In this document: piece after piece, positions 1-7,954 of the stretch
Position numbering within the stretch: position 1 is the first letter of the stretch
Layout: each line of letters starts with the position of its first letter
Assembly: GCA_023442465.1 (NCBI GenBank)
Contig: JAEZZQ010000041.1
Span: 1 to 10,747, forward strand
DNA from: Bacillota bacterium
Lineage (GTDB): Bacteria > Bacillota > Clostridia > Lachnospirales > Lachnospiraceae
Length of the DNA stretch: 10,747 bases
Direction: 5' to 3'
Notes under the pieces: model-generated
The model's database searches: none
What the model saw: the letters and a program-made list of their open reading frames with translations, nothing else
Told to the model about the DNA's origin: nothing
Program-made: the position numbers and the translations under genes

Positions 1-629
1 TCAATTTTCCTTGGTGTCCATGTACAAGTCTGGAATATCCGATTCAATTCGTCTGCCTTTGCACGCAATAGTTGTTCAAGCACTACGCCATCTGCAAGCG
101 TCAGTGCCTCTGGGCGCATCCGAACAAGATTTTCAAGTTCATTTAACTCATTAATGCGCAGCAAGGACTTCACTACAAATTGATCAACAGTCCCAAAATA
201 ATCAGGGAATAAAACTGAAAGTAATCCTGACGCTCCGGCGATGCCCAAACCTCGAATCCTGCTTGCGATCTCAAGTCCAGTACGAATTTGTGCCTTATCA
301 AAAGAAAACAACTCGTTCTGAATCTCAGCCAGTGTGGTGATGTCAGTCAAATGCCTTTTTAACTGTGCGCGGGTGGTGGCAAGCCGATTTTTGGCAGTAT
401 ATTTCCAGACAAAGTAAGTGTCGTGGAGAAAAAGATAAAATGTCTCAACATTCATATGTTTTATGTCATCTGGATTTAACATCTCAAGCGATTTTTCCAG
501 ATTTCTATTCGCATCAGAAACCTGATTCCAATAACAATTCTCGGCAATCAGCCAGTCGTCTTGGCGGGTAGAATACCACAGCTCTTCAATTTTCAGTTCC
601 ATCATCCATCCCTCAAGTTCTTTTCTCAC
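1..629 (-). CDS. HhH / DNA-glycosylase-like protein, 3' end beyond window
   Basis: I read an open frame of 209 codons from GTG at 629 that leaves the left edge without a stop. The GTG has AAGGA at 636-640, 6 bases upstream; an ATG at 605 (residue 9) behind GAGGG is the alternative start. No named family was recognised. Residues about 125-157 hold a helix-hairpin-helix-like turn (IRGLGIAGASGLL) and then TVDQFVVKSL. The spacing from the GLG turn to the Asp (D149) equals that from GVG to the catalytic Asp in endonuclease III-type HhH-GPD glycosylases (VDTHIFR). The lysine used by bifunctional glycosylases is Ala here. The N-terminal part (ELWYSTRQDDWLIAEN and following) is helical, rich in aromatic and acidic residues, and unassigned. 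The gene starts 3 bases after the DUF262 nuclease stop, so it is almost certainly co-translated with it. A base-excision or DNA-binding role is inference; a non-enzymatic HhH DNA-binding protein is equally possible. Confidence 0.75.
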   Translation of the reverse strand, partial: MRKELEGWMMELKIEELWYSTRQDDWLIAENCYWNQVSDANRNLEKSLEMLNPDDIKHMNVETFYLFLHDTYFVWKYTAKNRLATTRAQLKRHLTDITTLAEIQNELFSFDKAQIRTGLEIASRIRGLGIAGASGLLSVLFPDYFGTVDQFVVKSLLRINELNELENLVRMRPEALTLADGVVLEQLLRAKADELNRIFQTCTWTPRKI

Positions 630-632
630 ACG

Positions 633-2405
633 CTATCCTTGCAGTTCCTTTTTTAATCTATCAATTATTAAAGCTTCACGGGCTTCTAAAAATTCCGGGA
701 AGTTTGTAAACGCAAGATCAACGCCAGCGGGTATCAGATGTTTCTGCCGATAGGCAGTCTTTGCCTCTTCTGTAGGCAGGTTATCCTCAAACCACTTCTT
801 AAAATCTTTATTGGTTTTTGATGTATTGTCCAGCCCCTCAAGTAATTGAAGGTTGCCTATGTAATTGAAGTTCTCCAAGAAATCTGAAATTCTATCTGAA
901 GGAACTCCCATCTTGCGAAGCTTGCGCTCTGTGAACTCTGCTTTTGGGAAAATGTGATCCATATGAAACAAATTGTGCAAGTCTGCCCAAGGGTAGAGAA
1001 CCGACATCACTGTCAGCGTATCACCTTGTCCATATTTGAGATACAGCAGATTTTCAATGTCAGCATCCGTAAATTCATGTGTTCTGTTTGTTCCCTTAAA
1101 CCGCTCAATAATTTGTTCAAGCGGAAAGATCGAACCATCGCTTTTAGCGATTATCTCCCGAATAGGGCGCAGGACACCATCAGGCTGGGAACTGAACACA
1201 CGCTTCAGCATGGCGCTTACAAGCCATTTTTTGATTGCCCTAACGTTCTCAGCATTTTTGGGTGATGCCGCAAAATTTGAAGGCAAGCCTATGTGTTTAA
1301 TATAATAGGCGATAGGTATGAACAGGTTATTTGATGTCAGGTTATCTCTGTTAAAACCCAGTCTGGCGGCAAGGGTTACCGCTTCTCGCAGGGCAGCCAT
1401 AATATTTGACCATTCCGACTGTATCTTCATCATATTAGTGTGATTGAAGTTATCAATTTTGAATGCTATGTCAGGGAAATCACACAGGACTAAACAGGCT
1501 TTGAGTATAAAATCTTTATTGACATTGAATCCTCTGCCAATTGCGTTTATTTCGTCAACTGCACTATGAATTTCCTCACGGGCATCCAGATCATCCCATT
1601 GTGCAGAAGCAATGGAAAGGAGAAGGTCGGAGTAACTGAGTGGTGTTCCTCCGCTGTTTACACGAATAAATATGTTGAGGACTTTGTCCAGTTTATCGCT
1701 CTTTTCAAGATAATAGCTGATCGTTCCATCGGCGTGAATTGCTTGCCACAGTTTACTAAGTGTTTCGGTGGCAAATTCTGCTTTCTCCTCATCATATGAG
1801 CCTTGTCCGATTTTAACAAGATAGCTGTTGACTTTTTGGAGGTACTTCATCGCATCGGACAGTTTATCAAACCCCAGTATATCCCCAACGAAAAACCAGT
1901 AGTGGCTATCGTCATTTTTGCACTCATCAGAAGTAAGAAATGCAAAATCATAAAACCAGTCATCGTCATCCGATTTTTTCAATAAGTTCAGATAAAGCTT
2001 TCTTATCGGGTAGGCTTTCGGATTGTCATACCGCATATATGGTTTTTTATAGGCGTATGTCCCCATTAATCCTAAATACAGCGATGTCAAGCGTTGCTGG
2101 CCATCAAGAATAGCAGTGACGGTCTCGTTGCCGATAATACTTGCTTTCGGATTGTGCCGGCCATCCTTTTTCTGTTCGTGATAATTCCGAAGAAATTCAT
2201 AAAAAACAAACTCCTTCACGTTAGCAGGGCTAACCTCCCAAAACAGAAAGGAACCAATAGGATAGCCAAGCATCAGGCTGTCAAACAGCTGGGTTATTTG
2301 GTCTACATCCCAGACAAATTCACGTTGAATAGACGGCAGCAAATATTTTTTGCTATGTATATTGGCGATTGTTTCCTTAATTGTTAGAGCAGTTTGAAAA
2401 GCCAT
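633..2405 (-). CDS. DUF262 + HNH (GmrSD/SspE/BrxU-like) nuclease
   Basis: This 590-residue protein has the layout of single-chain GmrSD-type enzymes, which are modification-dependent or DNA-backbone-sensing restriction factors. The N-terminal DUF262 (ParB/Srx-like NTPase) domain shows SIQREFVWD (25-33), GYPIGSFLFWE (47-57) and the hallmark AILDGQQRLTSLY (98-110). FIRVNSGGTPLSYSDLL (246-262) is also typical of DUF262. The C-terminal part has an HNH/DUF1524-like nuclease: HMDHIFP (481-487, with D483 and H484), then NYIGNLQLL (514-522) and N527/K530. Both halves look intact, so it is probably active. Family knowledge: DUF262 proteins use nucleotide hydrolysis to control a nuclease that cuts phage DNA carrying modified or phosphorothioated bases, or act beside other defence systems as BrxU does. 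The actual target here is not readable from sequence. ATG at 2405 has GGAGG 6 bases upstream, and the gene follows the upstream nuclease stop by 33 bases. It could act alone as a type IV enzyme or as part of the surrounding system. Confidence 0.9.
   Translation of the reverse strand: MAFQTALTIKETIANIHSKKYLLPSIQREFVWDVDQITQLFDSLMLGYPIGSFLFWEVSPANVKEFVFYEFLRNYHEQKKDGRHNPKASIIGNETVTAILDGQQRLTSLYLGLMGTYAYKKPYMRYDNPKAYPIRKLYLNLLKKSDDDDWFYDFAFLTSDECKNDDSHYWFFVGDILGFDKLSDAMKYLQKVNSYLVKIGQGSYDEEKAEFATETLSKLWQAIHADGTISYYLEKSDKLDKVLNIFIRVNSGGTPLSYSDLLLSIASAQWDDLDAREEIHSAVDEINAIGRGFNVNKDFILKACLVLCDFPDIAFKIDNFNHTNMMKIQSEWSNIMAALREAVTLAARLGFNRDNLTSNNLFIPIAYYIKHIGLPSNFAASPKNAENVRAIKKWLVSAMLKRVFSSQPDGVLRPIREIIAKSDGSIFPLEQIIERFKGTNRTHEFTDADIENLLYLKYGQGDTLTVMSVLYPWADLHNLFHMDHIFPKAEFTERKLRKMGVPSDRISDFLENFNYIGNLQLLEGLDNTSKTNKDFKKWFEDNLPTEEAKTAYRQKHLIPAGVDLAFTNFPEFLEAREALIIDRLKKELQG
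636..640 (-). promoter_or_regulatory. Shine-Dalgarno supporting GTG start at 629
   Basis: The minus-strand AAGGA overlaps the last codons of the DUF262 gene and lies 6 bases before GTG 629. It makes GTG 629 at least as likely as ATG 605, which has GAGGG only about 4 bases upstream. Confidence 0.55.
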
Positions 2406-2438
2406 AAAGTACCTCCAAATCTTTTTATTGGTCTGTTA

Positions 2439-3050
2439 TTATCTGTAAATCGGCGTCTTAGCCAATGAAATTACTGTGTCGCGCAATTCGGTAAAAGAAC
2501 ACTTTTTGACACCAAGGGCCAGTAACGTATTTAATCCTATTGATTTTTGATTGCTAACGGCAGCGTTCAGAGCTTCTGTAGTAATGGGGTAAAAATCCCA
2601 CTGTGCTAAGTCAAGCGGGTTTACCAACTTCTGTTCTTTGCAGTTTTGAACGCAAAACACATAAACGTCCGCTTGGCGCATAGCAATTTCCGCATAAGTA
2701 TTCGTAACCGAATCCCAAGCCAGAGTTTCACGGATGTCAAAACGAATATTGGATATCCTTTTTTGCGCCCAACTCTGCAAATAGGCTGAGGTTTTCACTT
2801 CGATTTTTATTCCTTCGGGTGTCAACACGTCAAAAGCTCTCCAGCCTTCGCTAACACCATTGGCACAGTGCATTGCCAGAGAAACAATGTACTCGGCGAG
2901 TTTGCCACGCTCCGTATTTCCCATCAGGTCGGAGTATGCCCATCTCCAAAAGTCTACAAGATGAGCGGAGCAGCAGCCGTTAAGGAAACACTCGTCACCA
3001 TGCTTTTTTTCCACGGTCAGTGCCGGATATTGATATTCACAATTAGCCAC
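2439..3050 (-). CDS. small putative PD-(D/E)XK nuclease
   Basis: The chosen start is GTG at 3050, giving 203 residues. AGAAGGGGG (3058-3066) lies 7 bases before it and 6 bases past the Res stop. An in-frame ATG at 3122 would add 24 residues but lies inside the res gene with no comparable ribosome binding site. In the 203-residue numbering, the nuclease signature is RGKLAEYIV with E53 on the first helix, D74 in AFDVLTPEG, and E84-V-K86 in IKIEVKTSAY. This is followed by a hydrophobic strand, QADVYVFCV (127-135). E...D...ExK in this spacing is characteristic of Mrr- and type II-like PD-(D/E)XK nucleases. I do not recognise a named family. Cysteines near residues 4, 21, 26 and 27 are notable, but no clear zinc pattern is visible. 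The position directly behind mod-res suggests it may supply cleavage for that system or act as an accessory restriction nuclease (inference). Confidence 0.8.
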   Translation of the reverse strand: MANCEYQYPALTVEKKHGDECFLNGCCSAHLVDFWRWAYSDLMGNTERGKLAEYIVSLAMHCANGVSEGWRAFDVLTPEGIKIEVKTSAYLQSWAQKRISNIRFDIRETLAWDSVTNTYAEIAMRQADVYVFCVQNCKEQKLVNPLDLAQWDFYPITTEALNAAVSNQKSIGLNTLLALGVKKCSFTELRDTVISLAKTPIYR

Positions 3051-3057
3051 GATGTTT

Positions 3058-3066
3058 CCCCCTTCT
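3058..3066 (-). promoter_or_regulatory. Shine-Dalgarno that sets the GTG start at 3050
   Basis: The minus-strand AGAAGGGGG sits 7 bases ahead of GTG 3050, in the 22-base gap after the Res stop. It supports moving the start downstream from the longer ATG at 3122. Confidence 0.75.
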
Positions 3067-3072
3067 TGAAGC

Positions 3073-5592
3073 TTATTCCTCTGTTTGTGCATCCTCATTA
3101 AAGATTCTATCGAGTTCGGCATTAGATGTCACACCGCGGACCCTATTTCTGACGCTCAGTTTTCCCATATCCAAGCGATAGAAGTGATCTCGCTTATCCG
3201 CTCCTTTTGCCTTGCGGATTAATTGAATACGTCCGAAATGCTCTCCGTGCTTCTCTGCAAACTTGGCCAATCCGACGGCTTTCGGATAATTATCCTTACG
3301 GCTTGAGTCATGCGGTTCCAGTACATCAAAAACATATCCATGTGCATCAGCTCGAACAACAATCAGGTCAGGGAACATCGAAGTTACCACACCGTCCACT
3401 TCGTATGGAATTTCCAATGACCACCTTTTACGGTCAAGGTTGCGGAGCCATGCTACAGCACCCTTTTCATCCTTCATTTCTTCCCTGATAACACCAAGTT
3501 CCCAGTCATTCAGGCTTACCTTGAATTCACCACCATCAGAAGGGATGTAGAGGTGCTTTTCCAGAATTACAGCATCTTCGCCAATTAAAAAATCAATGGT
3601 TGGAGGCAGTTCCCAGTCAAGAGCAATTGGGGTTGTTGATGATAGAGCCAGCTTTTTGTAAGCATCTCTACGATCCTCTTTCAATTTTCGGAATGCTGTT
3701 TTATGCATGTCATATAATTCGTTGAACAGCTTGTCTGCAAACGATTCAAGACGCTCCATGGCTGCATTGTCGTTTGTCAACACAATAATTTCTGTTTTTA
3801 CATCCTTAAAATCACGGACAGCGTGACGGACCCAATATTCCTTGTGCAAACCCTCGCCGAGCACTTTTCCCGCCCGTTCAAAGAGATTGTTGATATCAAA
3901 TTCTGAGAGCTCCACAATTTCTGATATGTTGTCTGTCGTCCCTTCTGCGCCGCTGCCGTAATCTATGGTAAGCGTTCGCAGCGCCAAGCCGGTAACAGCT
4001 TTAGAGATCTCTTCAAATTTGCCGCTTTTCTTCAATTCGGCTATTTCCGATTCAAACTCATCAAGCACCCTTTTCAGTGTGCTTTTTCGAGCTTCAGGGG
4101 CAATCATGTCCTGCGTTAGCGCACGGGCAAGCGCAATCAGTCTGCGGAGTGCGGGTTGTTTCCTCGCGGAATCTATGCGATAGGTTATTAAATTCATATC
4201 GCTAAATACATCGGCAAATGCAGGATCACGTTTCAGGGTGATGAGCTCCTTATGCGATCCGGTTTCAGCAGGAACAATTGCCTCACTGTCGCGCAATGCC
4301 TGCTCCACCATTTTGACTGTTTTTTCATCAAAAAAAGGAAGAAATAGACCTACATTGTTCAGTTCGGCATCAGACTCCACACGACGGGCAAGCGGGGTAC
4401 GTATCATACGTCCGAGCAATTGAGCGATATAAGTATAATCATTTGCGTGTCGGAACGACATCATTGTTTCGGCACGAGGGCAGTCCCAGCCAGTGGAAAG
4501 ATTCATTTTAAAGAGCACAACGATAGCCTTTTCATCTTCTTCAATGCGGGAAGCATCCACCCTGCGTATATCCAGCCCATGCCTTTTAATGGTCTCGTGT
4601 TTATCAAACGTATGAACAACTTCTCCAGCTTGAAGTCTGCGCCCGATCGCATCTTCAAGTATGGAGATGCAGGAATCCAAATCTGTTTGAGTGATTTCCC
4701 GTTCATTTCCATCCTCAACCTGAATGACAAGAACAGGGCGGACGGGTTTCTTAATTTCCTCGTGGTCACAATAAGACTGCCATCGTTCACATTTCTTTTT
4801 CCAATTGGCAACGGCTTCCTTAAACATCGTCATATCGGCACCGATTGCAATGTCGGGGAAGTGAATAATAACTCTGTCTTTCAAAAGACCGGATTCTCGC
4901 ACATCTTCAGGAGGAACGACAACTTTTTGTATAGTAGATGTCGTATCGGCCACAAGCTTTTGAAACCGTTGAGGCGTAGCGGTCACTCCGATAATAAGAG
5001 GCATAACAGGGAGACCATCTTCTTTACTTCCTTTAATAAATTTCTGCATGATAGACTGTGCTTTATTTTCGGCCTGTGGGGATGTAAATGTTCCTCTATG
5101 CGCTTCATCGATTACAACAAAAAAGGACTTGGGCTGACGCTCCGCAGTATTTGCAATTGTTTCCCAAATCGTATATTCGCGCAAATTGGATTTCTGCGTG
5201 AGCAGCTTGTCCGAACCGAGCTTTTGTGTATTCAGAAAATAGATGCCGCCGGGGGTAAAATACTCTGCATCAAAAGTCGAGTCAATTACCCGAATGTCCC
5301 TTGTGCGAAATTTTTCCGATTTGCTTTCAATTTTCAAACGTGTCTGCTCATTGAGTTCCGGCATATCCGAAAGCCAAACGAAAACAGAATCCGGCTCCGC
5401 TACTCCATAGGCATGGCCGAAGATAATATCTTCAAATAAAGCGGTCATAATAATTGTCTTACCGGCACCTGTGGGAGCAGTAAACGAAATGACCTGAGGA
5501 TCTTTTTCACTCCAATAGGCATGTGCTTTTTTTATCTTCTCGTGCAAGTCGGCAAGTGCCGATTCTTGAAACGGAAATAACGTTGCTCTCAT
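3073..5592 (-). CDS. res: type III Res-like DEAD/DEAH helicase-translocase
   Basis: This is an 839-residue superfamily 2 helicase of the type III restriction (Res) class. It is expected to hydrolyse ATP and move on, or switch state on, DNA when the partner Mod finds unmethylated sites. Motifs in order: FPFQESALADL (6-16, Q-like), APTGAGKT (39-46, Walker A), FVVIDEAHRG (158-167, DEAH box), IGVTATP (201-207, motif III), LSTGWDCPRAE (365-375, motif V), and QLLGRMIRTP (391-400, motif VI). The C-terminal region, where type III enzymes carry a PD-(D/E)XK nuclease, shows FPDLIVV (740-746) and DVLEPHDS (756-763). The PD and an acidic residue are present, but the usual lysine after the acidic residue is replaced by Pro-His. 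Catalysis may therefore be altered or lost. ATG at 5592 overlaps the mod stop by 4 bases (ATGA), with AGGAGG 8 bases upstream. This points to coupled translation and a Mod-Res complex. Confidence 0.9.
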   Translation of the reverse strand: MRATLFPFQESALADLHEKIKKAHAYWSEKDPQVISFTAPTGAGKTIIMTALFEDIIFGHAYGVAEPDSVFVWLSDMPELNEQTRLKIESKSEKFRTRDIRVIDSTFDAEYFTPGGIYFLNTQKLGSDKLLTQKSNLREYTIWETIANTAERQPKSFFVVIDEAHRGTFTSPQAENKAQSIMQKFIKGSKEDGLPVMPLIIGVTATPQRFQKLVADTTSTIQKVVVPPEDVRESGLLKDRVIIHFPDIAIGADMTMFKEAVANWKKKCERWQSYCDHEEIKKPVRPVLVIQVEDGNEREITQTDLDSCISILEDAIGRRLQAGEVVHTFDKHETIKRHGLDIRRVDASRIEEDEKAIVVLFKMNLSTGWDCPRAETMMSFRHANDYTYIAQLLGRMIRTPLARRVESDAELNNVGLFLPFFDEKTVKMVEQALRDSEAIVPAETGSHKELITLKRDPAFADVFSDMNLITYRIDSARKQPALRRLIALARALTQDMIAPEARKSTLKRVLDEFESEIAELKKSGKFEEISKAVTGLALRTLTIDYGSGAEGTTDNISEIVELSEFDINNLFERAGKVLGEGLHKEYWVRHAVRDFKDVKTEIIVLTNDNAAMERLESFADKLFNELYDMHKTAFRKLKEDRRDAYKKLALSSTTPIALDWELPPTIDFLIGEDAVILEKHLYIPSDGGEFKVSLNDWELGVIREEMKDEKGAVAWLRNLDRKRWSLEIPYEVDGVVTSMFPDLIVVRADAHGYVFDVLEPHDSSRKDNYPKAVGLAKFAEKHGEHFGRIQLIRKAKGADKRDHFYRLDMGKLSVRNRVRGVTSNAELDRIFNEDAQTEE

Positions 5593-7940
5593 AGATTATT
5601 CCTCCTGCTCCCGATTACGAAATTATCAATATAGTCGCGGTATAGCTGATAAGTTTGCTCGATCCCAATACCATCCGACATCTCTCTGAACGCTTCCTCA
5701 GAGTTTGTAACAAAATATACCGTACCAATATTTTTCGTTTCCAGCAAAGCCTCGGCAAATTTACCGTAGCAGTCTTCATCAAGGAGAACTGCAAAAGAGT
5801 TCTGCGGCAAAATCAACATATTCGGCAGTTCCGCACTGTCCAGCTCGGGGCGCTTGCCAATCGCTCCAGCTTTCAGCCATAGCAAGGGAAGAATCTCGGC
5901 GAATTGCTGACCGAGCGACACGCTGTTTTTGTCAAGAAAGCCAAGCTTGAAGTATTCTACATTAGCGGCGAAACCTTCGCTCATCGGGCGCTTCAGAGGT
6001 TCGGTTACCGTGACCGTACCGAGAAGGTCCACGACCTTTTGTCTGATGTTATTATATGTTCGGCTGTCTTTTGCCACGATATAGAAATCGGTTATATGCT
6101 CCTGATCTTCAAGGACATTGAGCCATTCATCAGCAGCATCAGGGTCAAACAACACGGACGCTGTATGCTTTTCTGATACAATGAAACAGCTGTCTGCTTT
6201 CACGAGAGACTGCGGCAGCTTATCCTTACCGATGAGAGCAACAATCTGCTTTTTCGCAGCAGGGGTAAGTGATGCAGGATTTTCAACAAAGCCAAGCTGA
6301 TAGAACGAGCGATTGACTTCTTTTGTCGTTGTTTGGTTTGTAAAATATTCGCCTGAAAGCACCGTACCATCAGCCCGTTTGCCGAGGATGCTGTACTCCG
6401 TGCGCGGCCAAGTCACCGAACGGCAAATGCCGTGCTTTTCCCATTCTGGATCACCCGGCTGGTATCCACGTTCAGTCAATAGTTGGGCTTCGGCTTCAGA
6501 GACTTCGTTGTTTGTTACAAGGATGCATCGCCGTTTTCCATTGTCCTCAGCGTTCAGCAGATTAACAGCATGAAGAGTCGTTCCACTACCGGCGAAAAAG
6601 TCAACAATAAGAGCGCTGGGATTATCCTTAACAGAAGCATATAGGCATTGCAAAACAGCATATAGAGATTTCGGAAAATCAAATGCTTGTCCCCGATTTA
6701 ATATTTTAGTGAGAAGTTCTGTCCCATGGGTACTTGCATCAAGATGGGAACCAGTCCACACAGTTTTATATTTTTTTGAATTCCTTTCCCTAAGTTGGTA
6801 GTACACTTGCCAGCCGTATTTCTGTTCCCGTACAGAGAGTTTCCCCAGCTTAAGTTCGTCTTTTGCCCTTGGTGCTGCATAATGCCAATTTTTCTGTACC
6901 CCATCTTCATCGAAAGGCCAAATTACACTTAATGAACTGTCAGGGAACCTTTTCTTGACATCATTAGGAACATCGTAAGATGGCTCCTGATCAAGTGGAA
7001 GATACTCGCCTATCTCAACTACACATTGCTTATTAGTATCAATATATATTGGATAAAATTTCTTATGCCGTTGTGTTCTGAGGGAGCCTGAGCCTGTGCG
7101 TCTTAGATTTCGAACTTCCCCGCCAAGACCTATTGCAGTTTCTTGACAAATAATATCCAGACCATGTCTAACCAAAAAAAGTCCATACTCATTTGATTTA
7201 GCCATGTTTTTGCCGCGTCTTCCGCGTTTACTGTGTTCAATAGTAACAATAAACCGATCATATTCTGGAAACATACTCATCAATATACAGTCTAAGTGAG
7301 ATAATTCGTTATCATCTATTGTAATAATCAGTATACCTGTTTCTTTTAAAAGACGTTTCGCAATCAATAGACGTTTCTTCATCATCGAAAGCCATTTGCT
7401 ATGCCTGTAAGCATCATTGGAATCCACATAGTCGTTGTTATATTTCCAGTCCCTTGCCCCTGTGTTATAGGGCGGGTCTATGTATATGCAATCCACTTGT
7501 CCTTCGTAAAGGTACTCCAAAAGCTGAAGAGCATGGTAGTTATCCGCTTCAATAATCGTGTGCCAGAGGCTGTCATTCGGCGAATTTTCCACTTTAGCAA
7601 TGGGTTCGAGCGAAGGAAAAATAGGATCGCCAAACTGTGCCACAGCAACCAGATCGCATAAAGATATGGTTGTTATTTCTGACGATACTTTATCCTCACA
7701 GACGGCAGTTTTGCCGTCAATTTTTTTTACTATGTAAATTTGGTTTAGTTTTCCTGTCTTGCGTGCAACGGTCGAATCGCACCTTATGGGCACGCCATAG
7801 AGGGGAGTGCATTCAGGGACATGTTCCTCAAATACCAGACCGAACTTTTTATTTTTACTGATGCGGGTTACTTCCTCCGTCAACCGTTCACGCAGCATTG
7901 GGTCAGTAATTTGCTGTAATAGGTCTTTAATAGCCGCCAT
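5589..7940 (-). CDS. mod: type III-like Mod site-specific DNA methyltransferase
   Basis: This 783-residue beta-class amino-methyltransferase transfers a methyl group from S-adenosylmethionine, probably to adenine N6 in the recognition site. It would also provide sequence recognition for the Res partner. The order is the beta class: DCIYIDPPYNTG (150-161, motif IV with catalytic DPPY), then VDFFAGSGTTLHAV (446-459, the SAM-binding FxGxG motif). EADNYHALQLL (131-141) resembles the motif that precedes the catalytic loop. Residues about 230-420, between the two motifs, should be the target-recognition region. Their DNA is far more AT-rich than the flanks. About 330 residues follow the SAM motif with no recognised domain, so the protein is longer than a minimal Mod. 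ATG at 7940 has AAGGAG (7951-7956) 10 bases upstream and lies 14 bases after the ATPase stop. An A8 run in codons 71-74 could slip. Adenine versus cytosine N4 specificity cannot be settled from motifs alone. Confidence 0.93.
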   Translation of the reverse strand: MAAIKDLLQQITDPMLRERLTEEVTRISKNKKFGLVFEEHVPECTPLYGVPIRCDSTVARKTGKLNQIYIVKKIDGKTAVCEDKVSSEITTISLCDLVAVAQFGDPIFPSLEPIAKVENSPNDSLWHTIIEADNYHALQLLEYLYEGQVDCIYIDPPYNTGARDWKYNNDYVDSNDAYRHSKWLSMMKKRLLIAKRLLKETGILIITIDDNELSHLDCILMSMFPEYDRFIVTIEHSKRGRRGKNMAKSNEYGLFLVRHGLDIICQETAIGLGGEVRNLRRTGSGSLRTQRHKKFYPIYIDTNKQCVVEIGEYLPLDQEPSYDVPNDVKKRFPDSSLSVIWPFDEDGVQKNWHYAAPRAKDELKLGKLSVREQKYGWQVYYQLRERNSKKYKTVWTGSHLDASTHGTELLTKILNRGQAFDFPKSLYAVLQCLYASVKDNPSALIVDFFAGSGTTLHAVNLLNAEDNGKRRCILVTNNEVSEAEAQLLTERGYQPGDPEWEKHGICRSVTWPRTEYSILGKRADGTVLSGEYFTNQTTTKEVNRSFYQLGFVENPASLTPAAKKQIVALIGKDKLPQSLVKADSCFIVSEKHTASVLFDPDAADEWLNVLEDQEHITDFYIVAKDSRTYNNIRQKVVDLLGTVTVTEPLKRPMSEGFAANVEYFKLGFLDKNSVSLGQQFAEILPLLWLKAGAIGKRPELDSAELPNMLILPQNSFAVLLDEDCYGKFAEALLETKNIGTVYFVTNSEEAFREMSDGIGIEQTYQLYRDYIDNFVIGSRRNNL
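6660..7440 (-). other. AT-rich mosaic segment inside mod (target-recognition region)
   Basis: By hand count of 60-base rows, G+C is roughly 28-32% in the rows at 6661, 7021, 7141 and 7321. It is about 47-48% at 6481, 7441 and 7561, and about 60% at 5821. The AT-rich block lies between the DPPY and FAGSG motifs, where Mod proteins recognise DNA. The reading frame is intact across both edges. This fits replacement of the recognition region by recombination with a foreign mod allele. Confidence 0.6.
7701..7728 (+). terminator. terminator-like hairpin antisense to mod
   Basis: GACGGCA (7701-7707), a 4-base loop, and its exact complement TGCCGTC (7712-7718) are followed by AA and eight T (7721-7728). 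On the plus strand this has the shape of an intrinsic terminator. On the coding (minus) strand the run lies before the hairpin, so it should not stop operon transcription. It could end antisense transcripts, or be chance within codons for KKIDGKTAVCED. Confidence 0.3.
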
Positions 7941-7954
7941 GTGCTTTTATCTCC

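Noticed and set aside
365..571. 68-codon plus-strand open frame near the left edge
   Set aside because: The minus strand here carries a continuous 209-codon frame with a good start and an HhH-like core. The plus-strand frame is its shadow.
3050..3122. ATG 3122 as start of the small nuclease
   Set aside because: It would overlap res by 50 bases without a ribosome binding site, while GTG 3050 has a strong, well-spaced one.
4420..5439. 339-codon plus-strand open frame opposite res
   Set aside because: It is antisense to the helicase with all SF2 motifs, resembles no protein family, and has no convincing ribosome binding site. It is a shadow of the real gene.
3073..7940. BREX or DISARM core genes
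   Set aside because: No PglZ, BrxC/BrxL, DrmA/DrmB or PLD genes are visible. The methyltransferase and helicase are of type III Mod/Res layout.
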